This document shows, piece by piece, positions 16,712 to 23,641 of a stretch of 34,008 nt of DNA. The notes beneath the pieces are model-generated. The model was not told where the DNA came from, did not search any database, and saw only the letters and a program-made list of their open reading frames with translations. The stretch's first letter is position 1. Each line of letters begins with the position of its first letter. Source of the DNA: Virgibacillus_R byunsanensis. GTDB lineage: Bacteria; Bacillota; Bacilli; Bacillales; Amphibacillaceae. The position numbers and the translations under genes were made by a program. Location of the stretch: positions 1 through 34,008 of the forward strand of contig NZ_JBHTKJ010000067.1 in assembly GCF_042675965.1 (NCBI RefSeq). Reading direction: 5' to 3'.

Positions 16712-19700
16712 TATTGAACAATCTCCTGATCGTTATAGTCTGTTAATGAATTTTTAGATTCTGCCATCCAATCTAAAAATGATTGACCATTTTTAAATAC
16801 AGCAATGCCGTATTCTAAGTTAATATTAACAGTTGACTCACTTAAGAAGCTGTCTCGTATAGAAGTCATACTATCAATAAGTTTTTCAATAGTTACATCA
16901 GTTGTTGAATCAATCATTAATTCGATCCAACCATTATTATTATGAAATTCATCGGTTTTAAAAAATTTCACAATTACGTCTTTTATTAAGGCTTTATGTT
17001 TCTTTAAGAGTTCTAATTGTTTGTATGTTTCAGCAGTATCACTTGTCGTACCATGTTTATAAAGTGTAAGTTTTTTCTGTTTGTCAATCTCTATTTTATT
17101 ATCAGAGTCCCAATCTAACTTAATTGAAATCTGTTCAGAATATATTCCTTCAGCTTCAGCCACGGCTAATATATAAGAAGTATTCTTTTGTAATGTTACC
17201 TCTGAATGATAAATTCCTCCATGCTCCTTAGGATTTGAGCCATCAGTAGTGTATTTTATTTTAGCATACGGAGAAGATTGTAACTCAAGAATTTTATAAT
17301 CCTCTTGATCAAGAATACGATATTTCACTTTGATATTATTTTCCCATCCTACAGCTTCTCCAGTTTCATGTTCATTTTTACTATCAACGCATAAAAATGA
17401 CAATTTAATATCATTAGTTTTGTACTCCAGATCGTCTACCAGTTGCGAAGCTGTTGTAGCTGTTCCCCCCGCTTCCACATACACTTTATCACCATATAAA
17501 GGAGTTAATTTAAGTGTTACGTTGCCAGTCTCATCATTACCAGATCGTATTTCCTGAATTTGTACACTTGTTTTTTCTTTAGGAAATGGGGGTTTCTCAA
17601 TATAACCACCACTTTCTCTCCAAATTCCTTTACTTAACATACTGTCTTTTAATGCATCTAAGGCATTAGGATTATTCTGTTTATGCCACTGCCACGCAGG
17701 ATTCGTTGCAGAACGCGCTTTGACATCTGTCCATCTCATTTCTTTCTGAGTGAACAATCTATCCTCACATTTTTTGCGGAATGTTTCACTCGTGATATCT
17801 TCTGTAAATTTTTGACGTTGAATTAACACATCTCTTATTTGTTTTTCCCCATTATAATCATTCCCCGAAAATTGCATTAGGAAGTCTGCTTTCATTAAAC
17901 TATTTTTAGCAGGGTAAAATAAATTTACGAACGTTTCTCTTGATGCTTGTAATATCTCTAGTTTAACTTTATCCGATTTTTCAATAGCTTTTTGATACTG
18001 TGGATTATTTGCAGGAACTTTTTCCTCGTCCATCCTTTCAATGATGACTTTTATTGCTTTATGTTCCTTTGCTGCCCTAACTAGTTTATCCATAGTACTT
18101 CTTTGACCAGACAAGAACATCACACGATTCTTTAAACGAGTATCTTCATAAAACTTAGATAGTTCGGGATGCAGACCTGAGTTGTTTGAGGTAGTACCTG
18201 AAAAAGGTTCAAATAAGACAAGTTGCACAGATTCTTCATTTAAATTTATTTCATCAACAGCCGGAAAGACTAATACTTTTTGATAACAATCTGACAATGC
18301 AGATGGTTTGAATTTACCTTCAAGGAAAGATCTTAGTTCTTTTTTTGCACTTTCTGAATCATAAGAATCAACAAGTGAATTCAATTCCGCAATCATGTTT
18401 TTCGTATTTTTGAAAAATAACCTTCCATCTCTATCAGAATATAAATACCAAGCTCGCATCATAAATTCGTCTAATGCTTTTTTTACTCGCGTAATATCTT
18501 TGTTTGGTTCGGCTAAATTCCCGATAGTTTCTGGAAGTAATAAACCTAATAATGCATTTGGAATATCTGCCAAAGACGCCATTAAAATCAAATTACTGAG
18601 TTCTTGCATATATGTTTCACCAAGTGCCTGATCAACCGATTCAGCAATTGCTTTACCATTTGATGCAATATCATGAGAGATTGCGTTACTTAACGATGGT
18701 TTAATTTGTGTAATTGCCGTAAACATTTCTGAATCATTTAGGTCAAAGTCAAATACGTTTACAAGTTGTTTTGTATTAGCCTTTATTATTTCTCCAGTAT
18801 ATAACTGACTTACAATGATTCTCATTAGGCGAATAAGACCACGCGTTTGTTGGAACCCAGCATTTTCCTTGAACCGTGCATATAAATCCTTAATAGATGG
18901 GTGGAAAGGGTAAGAATCCTTAATTCCTACAAAAATATGCTCAGGTGACACGCTAGTATACCCCATCTGTTTCGCTTCTAGTACAGCACTTTTATAACTA
19001 TTTGCTACTTCTGTTATCACATCTTCAGAAGGCAGTTCTTCAAAAAGTCTTTTTCTTAAGATATGGTACACTTCATCAGATGCACTTCCGACAGGTTCTA
19101 TGTTTTGAGCTGAACGGTTTACCTCATTTTCCAATTCTTTAAATGTAGATTGGAGTAACTCACTACCACTTTCATATGTAGCTTTCAAATCGGAAATTAC
19201 TAAACATACATTTGATAGCTCTTCTTTTCCAAGTGCATTAAAGAGATTGGCTAATGCTGTTGTTGTTACAACTGCAAGATTTGTATCTCCTATTGTTTTT
19301 GATTTTGCATTTTCAAGATATGGTGGTAATTCATCCAATAAAATAAGCAGAGGTTCACCTTTCAATAAGTTTTCCCATGCTTTTTGTCCTGGAGCTTGTA
19401 AAGGTGAGTAATATTCTTTGAACATCTCTTTTTTTCCTAACTGTTCTGCAATCGCTCCCCAAATACCGTAAGGTGCATCACTTTCTCGACCAGTAAAAGC
19501 AACAACATTTACTTTTCCAAGGTGACTTTCTTTCCATGCTTCCCCCATTACCTTTTCTCGATACTCTGGATTTTTTGCTAACAGTCCGAGTGCAATCATA
19601 CTGTGCGTTTTACCTCCACCCATCGATTGAGTAAGCTTAACTACTCCAGTTGAACCTTTTCTATGAAACCTTTTAAAAGCAGTATCCATTAATGCTTTCA

Positions 19701-19845
19701 TTCCCTGAGTTGGGTAGTTTTCTTCAAAAAACTCAGAAGCATTTATATTTTTGTCCACTAAATCTGTGAGGTCTAAAACATCATCACGTTTTGTTTCATC
19801 AAAGACACTACCTCTTGGCTTACAATACTCTAACAAACTTTTCAT
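16711..19845 (-). CDS. DUF499 (COG1483-type) AAA+ ATPase
   Basis: The 1044-aa protein is a large P-loop ATPase of the DUF499 family. Walker A is QSMGGGKTHSM near residue 75 and Walker B is LLILLDELPPYL near 169. The N-terminus (DVLDLTDLVDKNINASEFFEEN) is characteristic of the family. The long C-terminal half has few recognisable motifs. The role of such ATPases (compare BrxC/PglY in BREX and PGL) is inferred to be DNA-bound oligomerisation coupled to target recognition. It is the first large gene of the defence operon, 36 bp after the small TIGR04540-like gene, and overlaps DUF3780. Length is in the family's usual range. Confidence 0.88.
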   Translation of the reverse strand: MKSLLEYCKPRGSVFDETKRDDVLDLTDLVDKNINASEFFEENYPTQGMKALMDTAFKRFHRKGSTGVVKLTQSMGGGKTHSMIALGLLAKNPEYREKVMGEAWKESHLGKVNVVAFTGRESDAPYGIWGAIAEQLGKKEMFKEYYSPLQAPGQKAWENLLKGEPLLILLDELPPYLENAKSKTIGDTNLAVVTTTALANLFNALGKEELSNVCLVISDLKATYESGSELLQSTFKELENEVNRSAQNIEPVGSASDEVYHILRKRLFEELPSEDVITEVANSYKSAVLEAKQMGYTSVSPEHIFVGIKDSYPFHPSIKDLYARFKENAGFQQTRGLIRLMRIIVSQLYTGEIIKANTKQLVNVFDFDLNDSEMFTAITQIKPSLSNAISHDIASNGKAIAESVDQALGETYMQELSNLILMASLADIPNALLGLLLPETIGNLAEPNKDITRVKKALDEFMMRAWYLYSDRDGRLFFKNTKNMIAELNSLVDSYDSESAKKELRSFLEGKFKPSALSDCYQKVLVFPAVDEINLNEESVQLVLFEPFSGTTSNNSGLHPELSKFYEDTRLKNRVMFLSGQRSTMDKLVRAAKEHKAIKVIIERMDEEKVPANNPQYQKAIEKSDKVKLEILQASRETFVNLFYPAKNSLMKADFLMQFSGNDYNGEKQIRDVLIQRQKFTEDITSETFRKKCEDRLFTQKEMRWTDVKARSATNPAWQWHKQNNPNALDALKDSMLSKGIWRESGGYIEKPPFPKEKTSVQIQEIRSGNDETGNVTLKLTPLYGDKVYVEAGGTATTASQLVDDLEYKTNDIKLSFLCVDSKNEHETGEAVGWENNIKVKYRILDQEDYKILELQSSPYAKIKYTTDGSNPKEHGGIYHSEVTLQKNTSYILAVAEAEGIYSEQISIKLDWDSDNKIEIDKQKKLTLYKHGTTSDTAETYKQLELLKKHKALIKDVIVKFFKTDEFHNNNGWIELMIDSTTDVTIEKLIDSMTSIRDSFLSESTVNINLEYGIAVFKNGQSFLDWMAESKNSLTDYNDQEIVQ

Positions 19846-19881
19846 ACTTTCCCCTCCAAAATAATGATAATGAAATTCAAA

Positions 19882-20118
19882 CTATAGATTAAGAATCATA
19901 GAAATAATTTCAAGTCGTCGCTTACCACAAATTTGCTTTACAGTCGTCGTAAAAGTATGATTTTTTAAAACTAATGATTCATTATTCGAAACAATTGTTT
20001 CAATCATATTAATCATTTCTTTCTCATTAATTTCTTTCGCCCAATATTTATCAATGACTGTATTAATTAATGTAGATGCCTCTTTTTGATTCCTACAAAA
20101 AGTATTAATGCTAATCAC
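19882..20118 (-). CDS. TIGR04540-like small protein
   Basis: The 78-aa protein (CRNQKEASTLINTVIDKYWA, then MIETIVSNNESLVLKN and a final KQICGKRRLEIISMIL) resembles the TIGR04540 family of small Firmicute proteins as I recall it: a helical domain with a closing GKRRLE motif. Its function is unknown. It is the promoter-proximal gene of the defence run, 36 bp before DUF499. The start is atypical: GTG at 20118 directly abuts the AGAAGG site, with an in-frame stop two codons upstream; an ATT start a few codons in would be better spaced. Being first in the operon it could be a regulator, but it has no clear HTH. Confidence 0.6.
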   Translation of the reverse strand: MISINTFCRNQKEASTLINTVIDKYWAKEINEKEMINMIETIVSNNESLVLKNHTFTTTVKQICGKRRLEIISMILNL

Positions 20119-20173
20119 CTTCTAGTCATACTTTAATAGTTTTCTTGCTATTTTTTAATTATTTTCTTACTAA

Positions 20174-20202
20174 ATTATATCCTTAATCAAAGTAAAAACA
20201 AA
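20174..20202 (-). promoter_or_regulatory. Predicted promoter of the defence operon
   Basis: On the minus strand a perfect -10 TATAAT (complement of 20174-20179) lies 17 bases from a -35-like TTTGTT (complement of 20197-20202). It is about 55 bp upstream of the first gene of the minus-strand run. The 17-base spacer contains one arm (20183-20192) of a 10-bp inverted repeat whose other arm is 20250-20259. Confidence 0.6.
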
Positions 20203-20259
20203 GGAGATAAGTAATATTTCCTATATTTATTTTGTGTATTGTTGCTTTTCTTTGATTAA
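20183..20259. repeat. Inverted repeat, candidate operator
   Basis: TTAATCAAAG at 20183-20192 and its exact complement CTTTGATTAA at 20250-20259 are separated by 57 bp. The first arm lies between the -35 and -10 boxes of the defence promoter, where a bound protein would block polymerase. DNA looping between two bound arms is possible. Statistically a 10-bp AT-rich match can occur by chance. Confidence 0.4.
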
Positions 20260-20358
20260 AACCCAGGGGCACAAATAGTTTTATATAATTTTTCTCTGCA
20301 CCACCATTGATTATGAACAAAGGGGGTATACCACCGTTTCATGCCCCACCCCTTTTTA

Positions 20359-20396
20359 TAAGCCGTTATTTATCCATTCGGATAGATGACGGCTTT
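20359..20396 (+). terminator. Hairpin, possible terminator or leader structure
   Basis: AAGCCGT (20360-20366) pairs with ACGGCTT (20389-20395), with ATCC/GGAT inside, and the stem is followed by TTCTTA. The U-tract is weak, so this may be a leader hairpin of the small gene at 20459 and not a true terminator. Apart from it and the GGTATACC palindrome near 20326, the stretch 20260-20458 shows nothing that I can name. Confidence 0.45.
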
Positions 20397-20458
20397 CTTA
20401 TGTTTACAGAGACGACACGCGCGGTGAGAGGAGCGCATTCTTGAGAGGAGGCAAAAGT

Positions 20459-20656
20459 ATGAATGATTCATTAGCCCGTATCCTTGTTAGTGCCAAAGAA
20501 ACGAACAAGTGGGTTCCAGTAAAGTTCTTGACCAAGTATGGCATACAATAGGTAAATCTTTTGGATTTAGAGGATCAAGGTTTACTACTGGTTAACCACA
20601 GTAAAGCCAATGGACTCTTGTTGAAGTTAACACTAAAAGGTTATCACTACTTCTGA
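20459..20656 (+). pseudogene. Small ORF interrupted by an in-frame TAG
   Basis: From the ATG at 20459, preceded by a strong GAGAGGAGG site, 30 codons (MNDSLARILVSAKETNKWVP and on) reach TAG at 20549-20551. The same frame continues for 34 more sense codons (VNLLDLEDQGLLLVNHSKAN and on, ending KGYHYF) to TGA at 20654. The second half reads like the beta-wing of a winged-helix protein. The simplest explanation is a nonsense mutation in a ~65-aa DNA-binding-like protein. A 30-aa functional peptide or stop-codon readthrough are alternatives. It precedes the plus-strand genes 20715-22830 and may have been their first gene. Confidence 0.6.
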
Positions 20657-20714
20657 TAATCGTCATAGAATCTTTCAGATAAATCAATTATCAATTAATA
20701 GGAGGAAATCATTT

Positions 20715-21218
20715 ATGAAAAACAAATTTAAAGGTACAAACGAGTTGTTAAACGGAAGAAGTATTTCAATTGCAGAGGTTAGATCAATCTATCAAACATT
20801 GCTTGCTCAATATGAAGGCTTATCAGTCGAAATAGTAGATTCAGTCGAACGTAATGATTATGTAAGGCTCTCCCATCTACTGTCTAGAAGAAAAAAGTTA
20901 CAAACAGCATTAGATGATATTAAATCTTTGCATGAGGATGATCTAGTAACCCAGCAATCGGTTAAGAAACGAATTGCAGATATATTAAACACAAGTGCAG
21001 AAACAACTGAATCAAAAGGCGAGGATACTTTGATTAAAATCACAAACAGCTTAGAGAAAGTAAATAACTCAGCGTTTAACATCGCATCTAAAACACTAGA
21101 TTTATCAACCAAAACAATTAGTAAAGGCAATCAGCTTAATCACAGCGTTGGAAAGTTTCTTGTAAATAAGACCTCAAAAGGCTTATCGAAACTTGCAGAT
21201 ACATTCTACAAGCAATAA
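20715..21218 (+). CDS. Hypothetical coiled-coil protein
   Basis: The 167-aa product is not recognised. It is helical throughout, with a region resembling a helical hairpin (SIAEVRSIYQTLLAQYEGLS, then RLSHLLSRRKKLQTALDDIK) and a repetitive C-terminal half rich in Ser, Thr, Asn and Lys (NSAFNIASKTLDLSTKTISK) that could form an amphipathic helix. There is no signal peptide and no cysteine cluster. The ATG has a TAGGAGG site 9 bases upstream. It ends 31 bp before the next gene and is likely co-transcribed with it. Position in the maintenance block suggests a DNA-transactions or structural role, which is a guess. Confidence 0.65.
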   Translation: MKNKFKGTNELLNGRSISIAEVRSIYQTLLAQYEGLSVEIVDSVERNDYVRLSHLLSRRKKLQTALDDIKSLHEDDLVTQQSVKKRIADILNTSAETTESKGEDTLIKITNSLEKVNNSAFNIASKTLDLSTKTISKGNQLNHSVGKFLVNKTSKGLSKLADTFYKQ

Positions 21219-21249
21219 CTAGCATCAATTGAAAGGAGGTGAAAATCAA

Positions 21250-21990
21250 ATGAAGACAGATAAACATGTAAACAACATCGTACAATTCTCAGGTAACACA
21301 GAGTTAAATCGATCATCACTACCAAATATCATCTTATCATCAGATGCATCCAAACAACGGATTGATGAGCTTCAAAGATTCGTTCAGGATGTGATGATTA
21401 AAGGAGTCGATTATGGTTTGATTCATGGCTTTTCAAAACCTACCTTATTAAAGCCTGGTGCGGAAAAGTTATGTGATGTATTCGGCTTCTCTAAGACAGC
21501 AGAAGTCGTCAATCGTATTGAGCAATGGGAGTCAGGAATATTTGCATACGAGGTGAAGATGGAACTCATACGCAAAGATATTGGTATTGTCGAAGCTGAA
21601 GGTTTGGGATCATGTAATAGCAAGGAATCGTCGTTTCAACAACAAGATCCTTATACGATCGTCAACACCGTATTGAAGATGGCGAAAAAGCGAGCATTGA
21701 TTGATGCAGTGTTATCTGCAACACGTTCAAGTGGATTGTTTACACAGGACATCGAGGATTTTCCTAAGCAGTCAAACATTAAAGGGGGTGATGATCTTGT
21801 AACAAAGGTTCAATTGCAGACGATATTCGGTATTGTCAACGAAATTGATATGCCGACAGATGTTGCAAAAGAAATGATGAAGATGACATTTGGCGTTGAA
21901 CGTAGTACTCAACTGACAAAGAAACAGGCATCTGATTTCATTCAAGACTTGCTTCATTTAAAAGAGGCATATGAGGAGGTGAGGAAGTAA
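21250..21990 (+). CDS. Phage/ICE-type DNA-metabolism protein (SSAP-like)
   Basis: The 246-aa protein carries VMIKGVDYGLIHGFSKPTLL followed by KPGAEKLCDVFGF. This signature (G-DYG-I-G--KPTL-KPGAEKL) is known to me from small proteins of phages, plasmids and integrative elements, often near single-strand annealing or binding genes. A middle part (PYTIVNTVLKMAKKRALIDA) has the AKKRA segment shared with several annealing or Rad52-like families. No nuclease motif is seen. The ATG at 21250 follows an exceptionally strong AAAGGAGGTG; the longer frame at 21229 is not preferred. Its proximity to radC supports a role in replication or recombination of the element. The exact activity is uncertain. Confidence 0.6.
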   Translation: MKTDKHVNNIVQFSGNTELNRSSLPNIILSSDASKQRIDELQRFVQDVMIKGVDYGLIHGFSKPTLLKPGAEKLCDVFGFSKTAEVVNRIEQWESGIFAYEVKMELIRKDIGIVEAEGLGSCNSKESSFQQQDPYTIVNTVLKMAKKRALIDAVLSATRSSGLFTQDIEDFPKQSNIKGGDDLVTKVQLQTIFGIVNEIDMPTDVAKEMMKMTFGVERSTQLTKKQASDFIQDLLHLKEAYEEVRK

Positions 21991-22018
21991 TGGAATTACA
22001 GGAAAATAATCATCAATG

Positions 22019-22058
22019 AAAAGCTCATGGATTGCAGATGCAGTCGATGAGCTTTTTT
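22019..22058 (+). terminator. Rho-independent terminator
   Basis: AAAAGCTCAT (22019-22028) pairs exactly with ATGAGCTTTT (22047-22056), and the stem ends in a T-run. It lies 29 bp after the SSAP-like gene and should end that transcript. Confidence 0.85.
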
Positions 22059-22070
22059 ATTGCACAAAAA

Positions 22071-22138
22071 GAGATGAGCTCATCACCACATGGACTCATC
22101 TCAGGCGCTAGTGTAATCACTTAATTACATTGTAGCGC
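22071..22138. repeat. Pair of strong hairpins upstream of radC
   Basis: GAGATGAG (22071-22078) pairs with CTCATCTC (22095-22102), and a self-complementary 12-mer GATGAGCTCATC (22073-22084) offers an alternative fold. Directly after it, GCGCTA (22105-22110) pairs with TAGCGC (22133-22138), extended inside by TGTAAT/ATTACA. Neither is followed by a T-run, so they are not simple terminators. With the terminator just before, about 120 bp is almost fully structured. It could be an attenuator of radC or a single-strand or transfer origin. Confidence 0.5.
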
Positions 22139-22221
22139 ATAACAGTTATTCACTCAATCAGGAGGGGCGTATATCGTCTCTCCCTTTTATTTCAATCAAA
22201 CAAATAATGGAGGAATTTATA

Positions 22222-22830
22222 ATGAACAATTCAATCGATAAAATTACATTTAAAAATCTATTGGCAACAACTACTCGTGAAAAGGAAGACAGTTATGTAG
22301 TGAATGAAATATTCAGCCGCTACCCATCTATTCAAGAGTTGTTGGATTTAACGGAGGAAGAGTTATTGCAAATCAAAGGAATTGGGAAAGTAAAAGCTAA
22401 GCAGATCATCGCAGCACTACAACTTGCACGTATGAATCCATGCCCGGTTGAACAACGGTTTACGATTCGCTCACCTGAAGATGCGTATGATTATTTGAAA
22501 GATATGCAGTATTTAAATCAAGAGCATTTTGTTGTGTTGGGACTCAACACCAAAAATCAAATCATATTTCGCGAGACGGTGTTTATTGGTTCGTTAAACG
22601 CATCGATTGTGCATCCTAGAGAAACGTTTAAACATTTAATACGCCGAAGTTGTGCGAGTGCTATCGTTGCGCACAATCATCCTTCAGGAGACACTAGTCC
22701 AAGTCAAGAGGATATAACCGTAACCAAGCGCCTTGTGGATGTTGGAAACGTAACAGGAATAAGTATTCTCGACCATGTCATTATCGGCCATGAAAAATAT
22801 GTGAGCCTAAAAGAAAAAGGATATCTATAA
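22222..22830 (+). CDS. radC: RadC family JAB-domain protein
   Basis: The 202-aa protein has an N-terminal helix-hairpin-helix DNA-binding part (TEEELLQIKGIGKVKAKQII, about 45-68) and a C-terminal JAB/MPN metalloprotease-like domain. The zinc motif reads AHNHPSGDTSPSQED near 150-164, with the upstream E in FRETVFIGSL. All canonical residues are present. Mobile-element RadC proteins are common; their biochemical activity is still unclear despite the name. The ATG at 22222 follows GGAGG; an in-frame ATG at 22207 overlaps that site and is less likely. It is followed by a strong terminator and is probably read alone after the hairpin cluster. Confidence 0.9.
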   Translation: MNNSIDKITFKNLLATTTREKEDSYVVNEIFSRYPSIQELLDLTEEELLQIKGIGKVKAKQIIAALQLARMNPCPVEQRFTIRSPEDAYDYLKDMQYLNQEHFVVLGLNTKNQIIFRETVFIGSLNASIVHPRETFKHLIRRSCASAIVAHNHPSGDTSPSQEDITVTKRLVDVGNVTGISILDHVIIGHEKYVSLKEKGYL

Positions 22831-22844
22831 AAAATCTCTATGAG

Positions 22845-22889
22845 AAAGTCAGTGAAAGTGCTGAAAACGGCACCATCACTGACTTTTTC
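22845..22889 (+). terminator. Rho-independent terminator after radC
   Basis: AAAGTCAGTGA (22845-22855) pairs exactly over 11 bp with TCACTGACTTT (22876-22886), followed by a T-rich tail. It lies 15 bp after the radC stop. Confidence 0.9.
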
Positions 22890-23138
22890 TTTAAATCATT
22901 AATTTACGGGCTAAAGTTTAATAATTTCATTCCCCTTTTGTCGGGAACCACCCCTGATAATACCGAAAACCCTGATATAGTGAGTTTTTTGTTGCCATCT
23001 AAAATCTATACAAGTTTTAATAATGTCTAATTTTTACAATCTCTATGTATATATCCGTAAAAAGTGCTAATTGTAACATTGAATTCAAAGATTTTTACTT
23101 TTTATCATAAATAAGATACCCTACCTCCGGCTAATAAA
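22890..23138. other. AT-rich noncoding stretch, candidate origin
   Basis: No ORF is supported. The octamer CCCTGATA occurs at 22952-22959 and again at 22970-22977, 18 bp apart, inside a short GC-richer island (22941-22977) in otherwise very AT-rich DNA. It lies directly downstream of the rep-like and rlmH operon, where replication origins of small elements may sit. TATCATAAAT at 23103-23112 is the inverted copy of the rlmH tail at 23141-23150. The origin role is a suggestion only. Confidence 0.35.
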
Positions 23139-23150
23139 TCATTTATGATA
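23103..23150. repeat. Inverted repeat at the end of the carried rlmH, SCC-att-like
   Basis: TATCATAAAT (23103-23112) and ATTTATGATA (23141-23150) are perfect 10-bp inverted arms 28 bp apart. The right arm contains the last codons and stop of the carried rlmH. In gene orientation that end reads CATATCATAAATGA, identical as far as I recall to the staphylococcal rlmH (orfX) att core. No T-run follows on the minus strand, so a simple terminator is not clear. Confidence 0.55.
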
Positions 23151-23618
23151 TGGCTCATTTTTCTGTATTTTGAACGCACGATAGACTTGTTCCAGTAAAA
23201 TAAGCTTCATTAGCTGATGAGGGAATGTCATCTCTGAGAATGATAACTTTTGATCCGCACGCTTTAATACAGCATCACTTAATCCATTCGAACCACCGAT
23301 GACGAATGATACCTGACTCTTTCCATGTATGCTTAGCTGCTCCATGTTCCTAGCCAATTTTTCTGACGACCACTGTTCACCCTGTAGATCAAGGACTATA
23401 ACGTACTGGTTAGGCTTGATCCTGTTTAATATCCGCTCTCCTTCTTTTTCCTTCACCTGATTCATTTCCTTCTCACTCATCTGTTCAGGAGCCTGTTCAT
23501 CATTCACTTCATCCATTGTCAGCTTACAGTATGGACGGAGCCGCTTTTCAAACTCTGCAATGCCTGATTTTAAATACTTTTCTTTAACTTTACCTACACT
23601 AACAACTTGTATTTGCAT
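23139..23618 (-). CDS. rlmH: Element-carried RlmH, 23S rRNA methyltransferase
   Basis: The 159-aa protein is a complete RlmH (SPOUT class), which methylates pseudouridine 1915 of 23S rRNA using SAM. It has FVIGGSNGLSDAV (SAM-binding knot), LSFSEMTFPHQLMKLILLEQ and the intact C-terminal NEPYHK. The C-terminal tail of RlmH contributes to the composite active site of the dimer. By a hand-counted ungapped alignment about 95 of 159 residues match the host copy at 27371-27850, so it is not a recent duplicate. It starts 23 bp after the replication-initiator-like gene with an AAAGGAAG site and is co-transcribed with it. It probably compensates for alteration of the host gene by integration. Confidence 0.95.
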   Translation of the reverse strand: MQIQVVSVGKVKEKYLKSGIAEFEKRLRPYCKLTMDEVNDEQAPEQMSEKEMNQVKEKEGERILNRIKPNQYVIVLDLQGEQWSSEKLARNMEQLSIHGKSQVSFVIGGSNGLSDAVLKRADQKLSFSEMTFPHQLMKLILLEQVYRAFKIQKNEPYHK

Positions 23619-23641
23619 GTTTTATCTTCCTTTCATCAATA

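Noticed and set aside
9360..19845. Calling the large operon a canonical BREX or DISARM system
   Set aside because: DUF499 and DUF1156 components are BREX-like and the PLD-helicase is DISARM-like, but no PglZ, BrxL, BrxA/B or DUF1998 protein is seen in the window.
22019..22138. CRISPR-like repeats in the hairpin region
   Set aside because: The repeated words are hairpin arms and there are no regularly spaced identical repeats with unique spacers. No CRISPR array or cas gene was found anywhere in the window.
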